In this document: positions 24,329 to 36,175 of the stretch, piece by piece
How positions within the stretch are numbered: position 1 is the stretch's first letter
Layout of the letters: every line of letters begins with the position of its first letter
From: Akebia trifoliata
Taxonomy: Eukaryota > Streptophyta > Magnoliopsida > Ranunculales > Lardizabalaceae
DNA length: 64,000 nucleotides
Assembly: GCA_017979445.1 (NCBI GenBank)
Contig: CM030704.1
Coordinates: forward strand, 18,487,219-18,551,218
Direction of reading: 5' to 3'
Made by a program: the position numbers and the translations under genes
Notes under the pieces: model-generated
Told to the model about the DNA's origin: nothing
Seen by the model: only the letters and a program-made list of their open reading frames with translations
The model's database searches: none

Positions 24329-24343
24329 CTCATACACCCCCAA
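24329..24343 (-). other. Second Athila polypurine tract
   Basis: Minus-strand AAGTTTGGGGGTGT follows the integrase end and copies the motif next to the 3' LTR. In Athila elements such an internal tract could prime a second plus strand or mark a former env boundary. Confidence 0.55.
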
Positions 24344-24425
24344 ACTTAAGCATTATATTTTCCTCAATATTTCAACATATACATGTAAAAGTAAAATTGA
24401 AATTGACAAAATGAAATAAAGTGGG

Positions 24426-25812
24426 TTAGATAGCACCTGAGAAAGACTTTACAATCTTGTTGATATTTAATACAATGTCCCTTGAAATATGTGGGTTGCC
24501 TCTCAAAAACGCTAAGTTTAACGTCTTTAGCCAAACGAAAACATAGTTAATTTTGATAGACGGGTCATTGAGGAGAAGAACTTCCTCCTGCGGAACATAC
24601 TCAAGCAAATGTTTGAGTTGTTGGCCATTTACTTTGAACGTGGATCCGTCCTTAGGATTAAGGACTTCAACAGCACCATGGGGGTAGACTGTTTGGATAA
24701 TATATGGGCCAGTCCATCGAGACTTGAGTTTTCCTGAAAAAATGTGGAGTCTATTATCATACAACAAAACTCTTTGATTGGGAATGAAATTTCTTCTAAG
24801 AATATGTCTATCGTGAAAAAATTTGGCACGCTCTTTGTACTTTTTGGCACAATCATACGAGTCATTTCTAGTTTCTTCTAACTCGTCTAGTTGTAACTTT
24901 CGCTTCTTATCGACTTTATAAAAATTAAAAAGTTGAGGCGCTTGATCACCCAATATGCACGATACTCGAGTTCTACAGGGAGATGACATGCCTTACCAAA
25001 AACTAACCAGTAAGGAGACTTCCCTATGGGTGTCTTGAATGCGGTCCTATAGGTCCAGAGTGAATCACTCTATCTCAAAGACCAATCTTTCCTTGAAGGA
25101 TTGACTGTTTTTTCTAAGATAGTCTTTATTTCTCTGTTAGAAATCTCCACTTGCCTACTTGTTTGTGGGTGGTAAGGTGTGACAACCTTATGTGTTATGA
25201 GGTATTTCTTCATCAACGCAGTAAATATTTTGTTACAAAAATGCGAGTCACCATCACTTATAATAGCTCGCGAAGTACCGAATTTTAAAAAAATCGTCTC
25301 CTTGATGAATTTTATCACAACCTTGTGATCATTATATGATTTTAAGGCATTTCATTTCTCTTGGAGATTTTTCCTAATCTCTGACATCTATTGCAAGATT
25401 TGTTAAACTTGTGAGCATCACGAAAAATACTATGCTAGAAAAAACTGCATTGTAAGATTTTCATAGCGGTCTTCTTACCACTGAAGTGCCCTCTGCAGGT
25501 ATGATTATGACAAAACTCTAGGATATTGACTTGCTCACAGGTTGGAATACAATGTCTAATGATTTGATCGGGACAATACTTAAAAAAGTATGGCTCATCC
25601 CAGAAATACCATTTTATTTTTTATAGAAGACGGAGTTTCTCTTGACTAGTCATTTCGACTAAGAATTGACTTGTAATTAGGTAGTTGACAATATCCGCAT
25701 ACCATGGAACATTGGCTTGGGAAATTTGCATAAGTTACTCATCGGGAAAGGATTCAGATATGGGTAAGGATTCCTCGGATGGCTTGTTAACTATCCTAGA
25801 CAAGTGATCAGT
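24426..25812 (-). pseudogene. Athila integrase, broken
   Basis: The reading on the minus strand starts with DHLSRIVNK (RNase H-integrase linker). It continues through a zinc-binding HHCC-like region around CHNHTCRGHF and SCNRCQRLGK. The core keeps IISDGDSHF (second catalytic Asp) and [18 protein letters not shown] (catalytic Glu). The C-terminal part (24989-24426) has KERAKFFHDRHILRR and the GKLKSRWTGPY motif. The stretch between [10 protein letters not shown] (near 25350) and NDHKVV (near 25330) is missing about 60 residues, including the first catalytic Asp. Stops and at least one frameshift (near 24925) also occur. Integrase would insert the element cDNA; this one cannot be active. Confidence 0.92.
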
Positions 25813-28800
25813 TGAAATCGCCTCGACCCTATTTCACTAAATAGTGGATAGGAGTCTGATTATAAATGGGGGACTTTTGAGAAATGAGAGTCACCACCTA
25901 GTTTAGGTCTATGAACCATAAATAACTCCAAATGGATATAGATTGATCCACAGATCAAAGATATGGGTAAGGGATCAGATTATGGGTTTCGGAAGTTGTT
26001 ATGTGCTGAACCCGCCCGATCAAGATGATCGATCTCTACTACAATCCAAAATCATCTTATGGTCAACATACAAAGATTACGGTCAAGGTCACAGTCCAAT
26101 CATCATCATCAATTTATGTTGGGTTTGCAAAACAAATCCTATGACTAAAATTGTCCCATTTATTACATGATCACTCTTTGAATTCCAAAAAATATGGAAG
26201 GGTTTGAAAAAGCCCTAATTAGCTCCATGATCTGAAATCAATTATGGGATTCTACATGCAAGTATTTTCTAAACCATCCAAAGTAGAAACTGTCAAATTA
26301 GAAATCAGGATCTCCAAATTGGGAACCTGAAGTTCCCCAAATTGTAATTCAAAAATATATGTTGAATTCTCAAATTAGAAATTTCAAAAGATACATTTTC
26401 CAAAATAAAAGATTTCTGAAAAAGATCAAATTTTCGAATTAGAAATTTTCAAATCTGTGAACATGAACTTTTGAATAGAAAAATATAAAATCTTCTAAAT
26501 TAGGAAATTGTTAAAACGTGAAATTTCTATAAATAGAAACTTAGAAATATGTGTTTTCCCAAAATAGAAAATCATGCAATTCTCAGATTAAAACATTCTG
26601 AATATCGATTTTTCAAAACAAAATGATGAATAAGAATTTCTGAATTAGAAAATTATGAAGTAATGACGAATCACCAAATTAGAAAGTAACAAAATAACAA
26701 TGAAAGACTCCATATCATCGTACTTGCCAAATTGGAGATTAACCAATACCAATGCATACAAAATCTCAAAATTTGAGAAAATTCAAATTTAACCAATTCT
26801 CAAAATAATAGATGAGCTTGAATATCATCACAAATCATGTAAATCCAATTCGAGCATAGTGATCATGATATATAAAAAAAACATCCCCTAATCCTACTAA
26901 CATGCAAAAATAAGTGTGAAGAAACTCCTAATCCTATCAATATGCAAACATGAATAAAACACCTAGGAACTCACATAAAACAAACTAAAGGATAAAAACG
27001 TTCTCTTAGCTCTGTCTGCATGCAAAAAAGAAAATAAAAAATATATAAAAAAAAGATACACAAAATAAATATTTTCCCACCCTATTGATATGCAAAAATA
27101 AAGGAAAACGTGAAGAACACCTAACCATTCTTTTAATCCTAAAACATACCGAAAACAAATAAATAAAAAAATGAAAAAATTATAGAAAAAGATATAAAAC
27201 ACCTATCAACATACAAAACAAATTATATAAAAAAAATGTAAAAACTCCCTTCTAAGCTCATCGATATGCCACAATATACAAATACGAAAAAATCATATTG
27301 GCCCTACCCATACAATAAAAAGCATGCCACAAAAAATGAGAAGAAAGCGTGAACGAAAATAAAAACGAACCTAAGATAAACTCACCTATAGAAAAAATTT
27401 AAAAAAATGACGAAAGTCAATTCCTTCAGATATGTGAGGATTTGCGTGCACTGTGACAGGGGAGATGTGAGTGCTAGAAAGAGGAGTTGTTGCGACCTTC
27501 TACGGAGAGAAAAGGTGCTGGAGAAAGGGACTCGAGGTTGTCGCTGTCAAAGCTGCTGGAGTTGGGCTGTTGAAGGCAGTTGCAGTAGTGAATTAAGGAA
27601 AATTGGTTGATGTAGAAAATGTGACAGAGAGGACTGGGACGTTGTGCTACTGATCCAAGAGTGAGTTGCACAAAAACGTAGGCTGAGAATAATGTGAGAT
27701 GGTTGCAGCAAGGTTGGAGGCTGGTAGAGGTTATTGTCTTGGATGGGTCACGTTGGCTACAATGGAATGAGGGAGATGGAGTGGACAGCAAGATGTCTTT
27801 CTTCTCTCTTCTCTTTTTCCCTCTTCTTTTGTTGCTGTCCAAAATAGAGAGAGGAGAAATCAGAGGGAGAAATTACAGAGAGATGTTGGGGAGAAAGCTG
27901 GTTGAAGGGAGGTGAAGATTGAGAAAGGGCTAGGAGATACAGAGGCTGTTAGATTAATAAGTTGAAGAGGGCAGTAGGGACGTGAGTGGTAGATTTAATA
28001 AGGAAGAAGAAGTGGAGAAAAGTTATGTTTTTAAGAGAAGAAGCCCTTTATCACGTTTGAGTAACAAGGGTTGGCTATTTTGCAGAACGTGAAGGGTGAG
28101 AGTTGGGGCGCTAATGGAGTGGGTTGTGTTATAGCTAAGTGGAGAGGATGGAGTGTAGTGGAAGGGATGGAGTGCAGTAAAGATAAAGGATGTGAAGAGA
28201 AGAAGTGGAGACTTCACAAGGAGGAAAGGGATCAACCTGTAAAGGAGAGAGCCATTGGAGAAGAAGATGTAGTAGGGAGAGAGACGTGCACAGAGCCAAA
28301 GGACGTTCAAGAGAGGAAGAAGAAGAAGAAGGAGACATCCTCTTTTTTATAAAAAAAAACTTTCTAATGTTTTTTTTTTACACGTCTTTCCCTTTTTTTA
28401 TATGTTTCTTTTTTGGAGAATGGGGGGTGATCCCACGTTACTCGTACCACGATGGTGGTCTCATATTGTCGAGTTATGGTTGGTCGATTTAATTTTCATT
28501 TTATCGATTGGTTAATTTTTGCTTCGAGTATCTGTTGGTTGATTAATTTTTTTTTTAATTTCGGGTTTTATTAGTTGATTAATTTAATTTTCATTTTATT
28601 TTTTATTTTAATTTTGTTGATTGAGTTCAATTTTAAATTTGTTGGTTGTTTCGATAAAATTTGAATTCAATTTTGCATTTTAGTTGATTGATTTTAATTG
28701 ATGGAATGATTTTTAATTTGATTTTGATTAGATTTGATCGTTTGATTAAATTTTAAATTTTGAGTTTTTAATTTGATCTTAATTTTCATTAGATTAAATT

Positions 28801-29556
28801 TTAAATTTTAATTGTTTGATTATTTTAATTTTAGTTATTTGATTTGATTTTTAATTGTTTAATTTATACTTTGATTTTTTTTTAGGTTAAATTTTAATTA
28901 TTTAATTTTGAATTTGATTTTTATTAGACTTTAAATTTTAAATGTTTGATTTTTTTTAATTTGGGTTATTTGAATTTTTTGATTATATTTTAATTGTCAT
29001 GTTTTCCTAAGAATTAGAGTCTCTAGGTCAAAGTTCGGATCTTAAAGGGCGTGTTGGTCATTTTTGTGATTTTTCGTGAGGTTCTCTGTTTTCGTCGATT
29101 TGGGTCCCGTTATATTCGAAATCATGCTATGAGTACAATGGAGGTATTTTCGAAGTCTTTCGGAGGTCCAAAATTTATGAGCGGTATTTTTGTCATTTTG
29201 TCGATTTTTACAAATTTTTATGAATTTTAGCGTGAGGTTTCTTTTAGTCCCAACGTGATTATTTCTAAGTTTTAAAGTCACATTTTCCTAGCGTAACGAG
29301 GTCTCTAGGTTATTGATTGTGTATCGAACCTAAAGCGTACATGTTTACTAAATCGAGTATAAGGTATAACTATCTAAGCGTGCGTAAATTTCTCTGTCGA
29401 GTCGTAACAAGTAGGGGAAATGAAAATAGTGGAAATGAAAAGAATCAGAGATAGTACTTACAAGCCTTCGAGTTCTTTGCGATCATCATTAGAAATTCGC
29501 GATAACCGACTGACGAATTGTCGAATTAAGCAGATGCAAAAAATGGGGTGTCTACA
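25813..29556 (-). mobile_element. Nested solo LTR (3744 bp) between Athila RNase H and integrase
   Basis: On the minus strand it starts TGTAGACACCCC at 29556 and ends CGATTTCA at 25813. The 5-bp flanks are TCAGT (25808-25812) and TCAAC (29557-29561), a target duplication with two transitions. Without it and one flank copy the Athila reading joins VV to DHLSR, as expected for that gene. The ends and some inner blocks resemble the Tat-type LTRs elsewhere in the window. A purine-rich stretch lies at 27400-28340. Short frames inside (for example 27474-27842 and 28023-28310) are low-complexity and not convincing genes. Confidence 0.88.
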
Positions 29557-30900
29557 TCAACTACGACATTTTCTGCCCCTTTTTTGTCTCGGATCTCAAT
29601 ATCAAACTCTTGTAGAAGTAAAATCTAACGGATTAACCTTGCTTTAGCATCTTTATTTGATAAAATGTACTTCAATGTTGCGTGGTCTGTGTAGATCACG
29701 ACTTTAGATCCTATGAGATAGGGGTGGAATTTTTCAACGGTATAGACTACTACTAGTATTTTCTTCTCTGTTGTAGAGTAGTTAAGCTGAGCATCGTTAA
29801 GGATTTTACTAGTATATTGGATAAGATGAGGTTGTTTTTCGATTTGCTGACCCAAAACAGCGCCTATTGCATAATCTGAAGCGTTGCACATAACTTCGAA
29901 TGGAATGCTCAAGTTTGGAAGTTGAATAATGGGTGCCGAGGTTAACTCGGATTTGAACTTGTTGAATGCAGAGAGACATGACTCTGAAAAGTCGAAAGAA
30001 ACATCCTTTCCCAATAACTCACATAAAGGCTTCGAGATTTTCTCGAAATCTTTAATGAATCTACGATAGAAACCCGCATGGCCTAGGAATGATCTAATTT
30101 CTTTGACCGTTCTAGGAGGTTGTAATTTTTTTATTAGACCTACTTTCGCCTTATCTACCTCAATCCCCTTAGTAGAAACAATGTGCCCTAGTACAATCCC
30201 CGATGTTACCATGAAATGGCATTTTTCCCAATTGAGGACTAGATTGACCTCTTTGCAACGTACAAGGACCAAAGTCAAGTGATCGAGACATTCTTCAAAA
30301 CTTGGTCCGAAAACTGAAAAATCGTCTATAAACACTTTGAGATATCTTTATAGCTTGTCGAAAAATATACTCATCATGCACTGTTGAAAAGTAGCGAGTG
30401 CATTGCACAATCCAAAAGGCATGCGACGATACGCAAAAGTTCCAAAGGGACAGGTAAAAGTTATTTTCTCTTGATCGATTGGAGCAATAAGTATCTAGTT
30501 GTACCTAGAATAACCATCTAAGAAGAAATAGTAAGAATGTCCTGCTAGACGTTCTAACATTTGATCAATGAAAGGTAAGGGGAAATGATCCTTAGGAGTC
30601 ATCAAGTTGAGTTTCATATAATCAATACACACTCTCCATCCATTTTGGACTCGAGTGGGGATTAATTCGTTGTCTTGTTTCACTACCACAGTGATATCAG
30701 ATTTCTTAGGAACTACTTGTATAGGACTCACCCAATGACTGTCAGAGATAGGATAGATAATACTTGCATTTAGCAATTTCATCACTTCCATCCGAACCAC
30801 GTCTTTCATGACAGGATTTAGCCGTCTCTGAGTTTCTAAGGAAGACTTAGCAAAATCCTCTAAACGAATATAGTGCATCACCATAGATGGATTAATTACC
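29557..30900 (-). pseudogene. Athila reverse transcriptase and RNase H, broken
   Basis: Reverse transcriptase motifs include WRVCIDYMKLN, DHFPLPFIDQMLERLAG, FGTFAYRRMPFGLCNA and the active-site region VFIDDFSVFG (about 30335-30310). RNase H begins with FEVMCNASDYAIGAVLGQ, where the usual catalytic Asp (CDAS) is Asn, codon AAC near 29885. IIYTDHATLKYIL is kept. In-frame stops include one after DGYSRYN (about 30492), one before RYLKVF and one at LIR*ILLLQ just before the solo LTR. There is no frameshift in this stretch. The product would copy element RNA to DNA; it is dead. Confidence 0.94.
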
Positions 30901-31136
30901 TTAATGTCAGCTATGCTCCAACCAATAGCTTCTTGATGTTATCTTAATACTCCTAAAAACTTTTCTTCTTGAACTTCATTGAGGTGAGAGGAAATGATCA
31001 CGAGCAAGGTTTGATTCTTGTCAAGAAATACATATCTCAAGGTCTCTGGAAGCGACTTGAGTTCTAATTTTGGAAACTCGACATGGGAAGGAACAAGATT
31101 AGATATGCGCACAGGAAGACTTTCAGCTTTTGCGTG

Positions 31137-32135
31137 TCACCGCACAGAATCTAAGAGTGGAACAGATTCAAGCAAAGCATTGACTTCGCTTATCGACTCT
31201 TCTACGTCCAATTCAAGGACAAAGTGAGCTAAGCATTTCGTTAGAGGATCAAAGTACACTAACTCTTGATACGTTTGATTGACTAGCGTATCTATCATGT
31301 TCACTTCTTCCATACCATCATCTACATCAATTCCTTGAAAATTGTGGAAGATGTTCAGTTTCACTTTCATATCCCCAAATGCTAAAGTCATAATCCAGTT
31401 TCTACAATGAATGACTACGTCAGACGTGACTAAGAATTGACGTCCTAAGATGATAGGAATATGACTGTTCGAATTGATGACTAGCTCTGTGTCTAAGACA
31501 ACAAAGTCAACAGGGAAATAGAAATCTTTGAGTTTAACTATCACGTCCTCAATTATACCTTCTGGAATTTTTATGGACCTATCGACTAGATTTAACGTGA
31601 TATCGGTAGGTTTCAAAACCCCCAAACCTAACTGTTTATAAACTGAATATGGTAAAAGGTTCACACTGGCCCCTGAGTCTAAAAGACATTTTTCGACCAC
31701 TTGATTTTCAATATGAATGAAAATTGTCGGACATCCAGGATCCTTAAATTTTGGTGCAATCGTTCGTTGGATGAGCGATGAAGCTTGGGCTGCCATGATG
31801 GCTTCCCGAGGAAACGATGTTTTCCTTTTAGCTGTGGTCAAATCCTTTAGGAATTTTGCATAAGAATGTATCTGTTTAATGACATCTAGGAATGGGATAT
31901 TGATATGTACATTTTGAAAGACTTCTAAAACACCCTCAAACTGTTTACTTTTTTTTAAATCTATAAGGCGATGGGAAACTTTTGGAATCGACAAAATGAT
32001 GGGAGGATTTTCCAAATCTTTCACCTTCTCTTTTGGAGACTCTATGACTTCTTTTTGAACTTTATCATTCTCTAAGACTTTTTCTCCCTTGTCAATAGGT
32101 TGGACCTTGTTGTCCACTTTATTTCCCAAACGCAA
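31137..32135 (-). pseudogene. Athila gag-pol, protease region
   Basis: A 332-codon open stretch in the same frame as gag and reverse transcriptase. The aspartic protease motif CLLDSGASVNLLPYSVYKQL puts the catalytic Asp near residue 153 (about 31679). The second part reads PVDFVVLD and IPIILGRQFL, typical of Athila protease. The Lys/Glu-rich first 60 residues are the gag-protease linker. It is a fragment of the gag-pol frame, closed by a stop at 31137 and one upstream. Confidence 0.9.
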
Positions 32136-33719
32136 GGTGTAGATAGCTTGGACTGAGTCTTATGGAGCTCTAGAATGGCTTCCTACTTCATATTGACCTT
32201 TTGATCCGTTTGGAATCAAAGGTTGACCTCTAGGGTTAGGGATAGTCTGACTAGAAAATTGACTTTTCTCTCTTCCATTCAAGGAGAGAGCTAACTACCC
32301 CAACTGAACTTCCATCTTAGCTATAGATTGTGCAGTGACCTAGTTAATTTGAGTTTGATTTTGATGGGCTTGCTGTTGAGTTTGGATGAACTGTTGTTGC
32401 TGCCTCATCAACTTAGCAATCATTGATTCTAAGGACGATTGTTGTTGGGCAGGTTGCTAGTAATTGGTCTAGGGATCTGGTATGATGGCTCTACAATCTG
32501 TATATTGTTATGGTTGATAAGGGACTTGAGGAACAATAGCTTGGTTTGTGGAAGAACCAGATTGCTTAAGAAAACTCCTATTGTAACCTGACGGACCACT
32601 AGATTGAATAGGTTTGTTTTGTTTGTATGAGAAATTAGGATGTAACCTATTATCTGGGTGAAACATTTGGCTAAAAGAGTTCGGAGTTGGCTTTCTAAAA
32701 GTACTATAGCCATTAATCGCATTTGCTTGTTCAACTTTGATTTAAGGCAATGTGGGACAACACTTGACCAAATGGTCGTTGCCGTGACATATGACGCACA
32801 AAGAACTCAGTTCAATAGTCACTTGCGAAATTGTACGAGGGTCTAGGTGAGGTTTGGATGCTGAGATGGTAAATGCATCTAACTTCTTCATGAGATTGTT
32901 CATCCCACTCACTAGACTAGATATAACATTTTTGAGATCAAGATCTGCCTTCATCTCATACATGCATGTCTTCCTAACTGGATCGTCTCGATCAAACTCT
33001 TCCTGGTTAGTACTCCAATTTTGAGCACTCTCGACTAACTCTACGAGAAAATCGTACGCTTGGTTGGAAGTCTGGTTCATGAACTGACCCTTATGCATTG
33101 ACTCAACTAAGGTACGTTGATTCAATATTAATCCTCTATAAAAACTTTGCACCAATTGTACTTTGTTAATGCCATGATGTGGGCATTTGACCAATAAATC
33201 ATTGAATCTTTCTCAAGTTTGAAAAAATTCATCATCAGGACAGGCTCTAAAATTTCTAATGGAGTCTTTCATTTTCTCAGTTTTGGTCATGGGATAGAAT
33301 TTGGCCATAAATTTCTTAGATAAAACATCCCAGGTGGATATGGAATTAGGTGTTAGTGAGTTCAACCACGCAGCTACGTGGTCTTCTAGGGATAATGGGA
33401 ACAGAATAATCTTGATACTCTCATCATCTAGATTTTGATTTCTGAAAGTTTGACATATAGTCAAGAATCGATTAAAGAAGGTGTAAGGTTGTTCACACTC
33501 TAAACCGTGGAACTTAGGAAGCATATTAATGGTGGCAGCCCTAATTTCTAACTGAGGTGGATTGTTCAATGGTAAAACAATGCATGTAGGAGAAGATGCG
33601 GAAGCTGGAACGAAGAGCTCATTGATAGTTCACTCTTGATTGTCCATTATAACTACTGATGGTGTCTTGCGTATCTTACTAATGGTACGTTCGATCTCAG
33701 TATCAAATGGTTCTAACAT
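32136..33719 (-). pseudogene. gag: Athila gag, broken by stops
   Basis: The likely start is the ATG at 33719-33717 (MLEPFDTEIE). The capsid-like domain includes FHGLECEQPYTFFNRFL, LSLEDHVAAWLNSL and WDVLSKKFMAKFYP. A single zinc knuckle follows, CVICHGNDHLVKCC. The downstream part is Gln/Asn-rich. Stops include TGA near 33213, TAA at 32742-32744 and several in the Gln-rich tail. All lie in one frame shared with protease and reverse transcriptase, so the ancestor was a single gag-pol frame. Confidence 0.92.
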
Positions 33720-34940
33720 GTTGTTCTGTGAACGTCTGCCAAGCATGCAAATAATACAGTCGATCAAAAAATCACGAAAAGAAAAGACTGGACCTAGATA
33801 GGTTGCCTAAAGCTAGACAGCTCCTAACTAGTTAGAAATAGCGCAACTAGCCTTCTAATTCGGTTCTATGAAGTCAATTTTGAATCATTCGGATCTTCAG
33901 ATCGGAGGTGGTGCACAATGCATAAGCAAGGACACTCTTAAATCACCTTCCTTTCTTGAATAGACTGAGTCTATTCCCTCAAAGGGCAAGATCTTACTAG
34001 ATTCAAAAGATGACCAAGAAGCGCAATTGGCAAAACTTGAAGCGAAATTTCTCCTATTGAGCTCATGGGCCCTATAGTCAAGTCTAATTGATTTTAATTA
34101 ATTTGATTGGATGACTAGTGAGTTGATTATCCTAATTAGAGCAAGAAATTGGTAATGACTTCTAATCCTTATCTTATCATGTAATCCTTAGGAGAGGGGT
34201 AATCTTTACTACTTAATTAACTCTTCCAAGTGTGTGCAAATTGAAAAAATAACATACAAAGGCAAGGAGTAACCCACTAGCATAGAGAGGCATGCGTGTT
34301 TCGAGATTATCTCCCGTGCTAGACGAGGTGAAGACGGTTTGAGTTGACTTAGGCCACCAACTCCAATTTTGGTGTGCGAACCTCAGGAGCCGTGACGATA
34401 TTGTCCACCTATCGTCCTTCCTTAGTCTATTACAATCCAAGCCTTTTTGGATAATTAAAAAAAATTACAAAGAATCTTATATAAGAGTTTCTAAAATAAA
34501 AATAAATAAACCTAACTAAATATTAAAGGAAATTGAAATAAAAGAAGAAAAAAAATGTTTACCTACAAGGAGCAAAAAAAATATGTTAGCAGAAATGATA
34601 GTAAATGGACTCAAAAACAAAATTTGACTTACCACAATCTTGCGGACTTGGTTACATTTTATAGAAAATTTTGTTCTACCCCAAATCGATATACTATAAT
34701 AGATAATCAGAGATCGGAACAAAAAGTTACAGTCAGTTTAAGTTCTGTTGTCTAGGGTGAAAAAGAAAACGGGAATGACTTTTTTTTTTCAATGTTTTTT
34801 CTTCTTTCTTTTCTCTTAAAACCTCAAAAACACTTGAACTTATAGAAAGAAATCAAAAGAAAAAAATAAAATAAAATAAAAATGAAAGAAATGAATTTTA
34901 AATCAAAACTTACCACTAATACATTTACCTTTCCTCGGTA
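33720..34940 (-). other. Athila 5' leader
   Basis: Non-coding leader between PBS and gag. It contains one copy of the shared leader segment (33890-34055). Small open frames here show no known domain. Confidence 0.7.
33890..34055 (-). other. Conserved leader segment, copy 2 (Athila)
   Basis: In element sense it reads CCAATTGCGCTTCTTGGTCA, then GATCTTGCCC, a palindromic GAATAGACTCAGTCTATTC, then AAGGTGATTTAAGAGTG and GTGCACCACCTC. It is similar to copies in the Tat elements at 2590, 48220 and 55965. Confidence 0.7.
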
Positions 34941-34950
34941 ACAGCGTCAA
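34934..34950 (-). other. Athila primer-binding site, tRNA-Asp-like
   Basis: Minus-strand TGACGCTGTTACCGAGG follows the LTR end by a few bases. It fits the Athila PBS pattern TGGCGCCGTTGCCGGGG with transitions. Confidence 0.75.
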
Positions 34951-34955
34951 AATTC

Positions 34956-36175
34956 TGATGAGACTATCGTTGTTCTTCTCACCGGAGTTAATATTAATCT
35001 TACTTTTACCTTACTTGTGAGATAATTAAGGGATCGAACCCAAGAGAAAGGAGGAGTAGAGTTAAGCTAAGAGGATAAAATTCAAATTAACTAAAAGAAA
35101 GTAAAACTGTTTTTTTTTTTTTTGTATTTTTAAACTTATAAGAAGATGTAAAATTGCTAGAAAATGAACTAAAGTAATTGAAATTAAAAGCAAGTAAACT
35201 TATGAAATTAAAGCACCATTGGAGGTGGATCTACCTAGAACATGTTGATGAGCAATTCCTAGTCTCTAATTTTTTTATAACTCAATTGTAAGGGCTTAGT
35301 GTTACCTCCTTAGATCAGAAAATTTTGCAAATAAAATCAAATGAGGGAACATAAACAAAGTAGAATTCTTTAAAAATTTCCTACTACCAATTATCTAGTT
35401 TAAGCATACTTTATCTTAATCTAATCTAAGCATAAAGTATCTATATTAAAAATAAAAGGTGCAAGAAATCTTAAAGAGAACTTATAAGCATTTTAAATAA
35501 AAGAAAGACATGAAATTAGAAACAACACAAAAACTTGCTCTAGGCTTTTCCACTCTCTAATGGAAGGGAACTTAGCCTAATATCATTGTAAGAGAGGGAA
35601 GATAAGAGATGAAAAAACTTTTCTTCATTTCATAGAGAAACTTACAACTTCTTCTTCTTCTATTTCTTATAAGACTATTTAATCAAAAGAAAATAACTAG
35701 AAGATTAAAATACAAAAAATAAGAGAATAATTTAAGAGTCTTAGATTAAAGGAGTCTTGGATAAGAGAACCAAGAGGGGATCCTTTCTCTAGAGATGGAA
35801 GCTCTATTTATATAGAAAAATGTGTGTAGAAGAGTTTAAAAGTAGCCTCCACTTTTCTTTTTCACAAAAAGACAAAAGATGAAAAAATGAGTTAAGGATA
35901 AAGGCATTCCAAAGGATTAGGGATTGCAAAGTAGACCCAAATGTTTTTGCCTTGAGATTTTGATTCCAAAATGTTGATTTCCTACACAAGAAACACACGT
36001 AATTATATTTATCTAGTAAATGAATTTATTTATATATAATTAAGCCTAATTAAGTTGCAACATTGTGTTTTGAGACTTATCATGATTATTACCTTAATAT
36101 GGAGAAATAGGTACAAAAATCAAGATAAATATCCGAAAAATGTACGTATAATTGAGTGTTTGGAGACACTCATCA
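34956..36175 (-). repeat. 5' LTR of the Athila element
   Basis: On the minus strand it starts TGATGAGTGTCTCC and ends AGTCTCATCA. It aligns along its whole length with 21032-22229. The TATA box CTATATAAATAGAGC (minus strand) is near 35810. Confidence 0.94.

Larger units (their letters stand above)
21032..36175 (-). mobile_element. Full-length Athila-type (Ty3/gypsy) retrotransposon, inactive, TSD ATCCT
   Basis: LTRs at 21032-22229 and 34956-36175 are flanked by ATCCT on both outer sides (21027-21031 and 36176-36180). On the minus strand the order is 5' LTR, tRNA-Asp-like PBS, leader, gag, protease, reverse transcriptase, RNase H, integrase, two polypurine tracts, 3' LTR. Domain order and sequence are those of Athila. 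No env-like gene follows the integrase. Two later insertions interrupt it: a solo LTR at 25813-29556 and a MITE at 23190-24247. Many stops, several integrase frameshifts and a deletion make it inactive. Confidence 0.95.

Noticed and set aside
27474..28352. Several frames of 90-120 codons on both strands
   Set aside because: They lie in the purine-rich part of the solo LTR at 25813-29556; biased composition removes stops, and no domain is recognisable.
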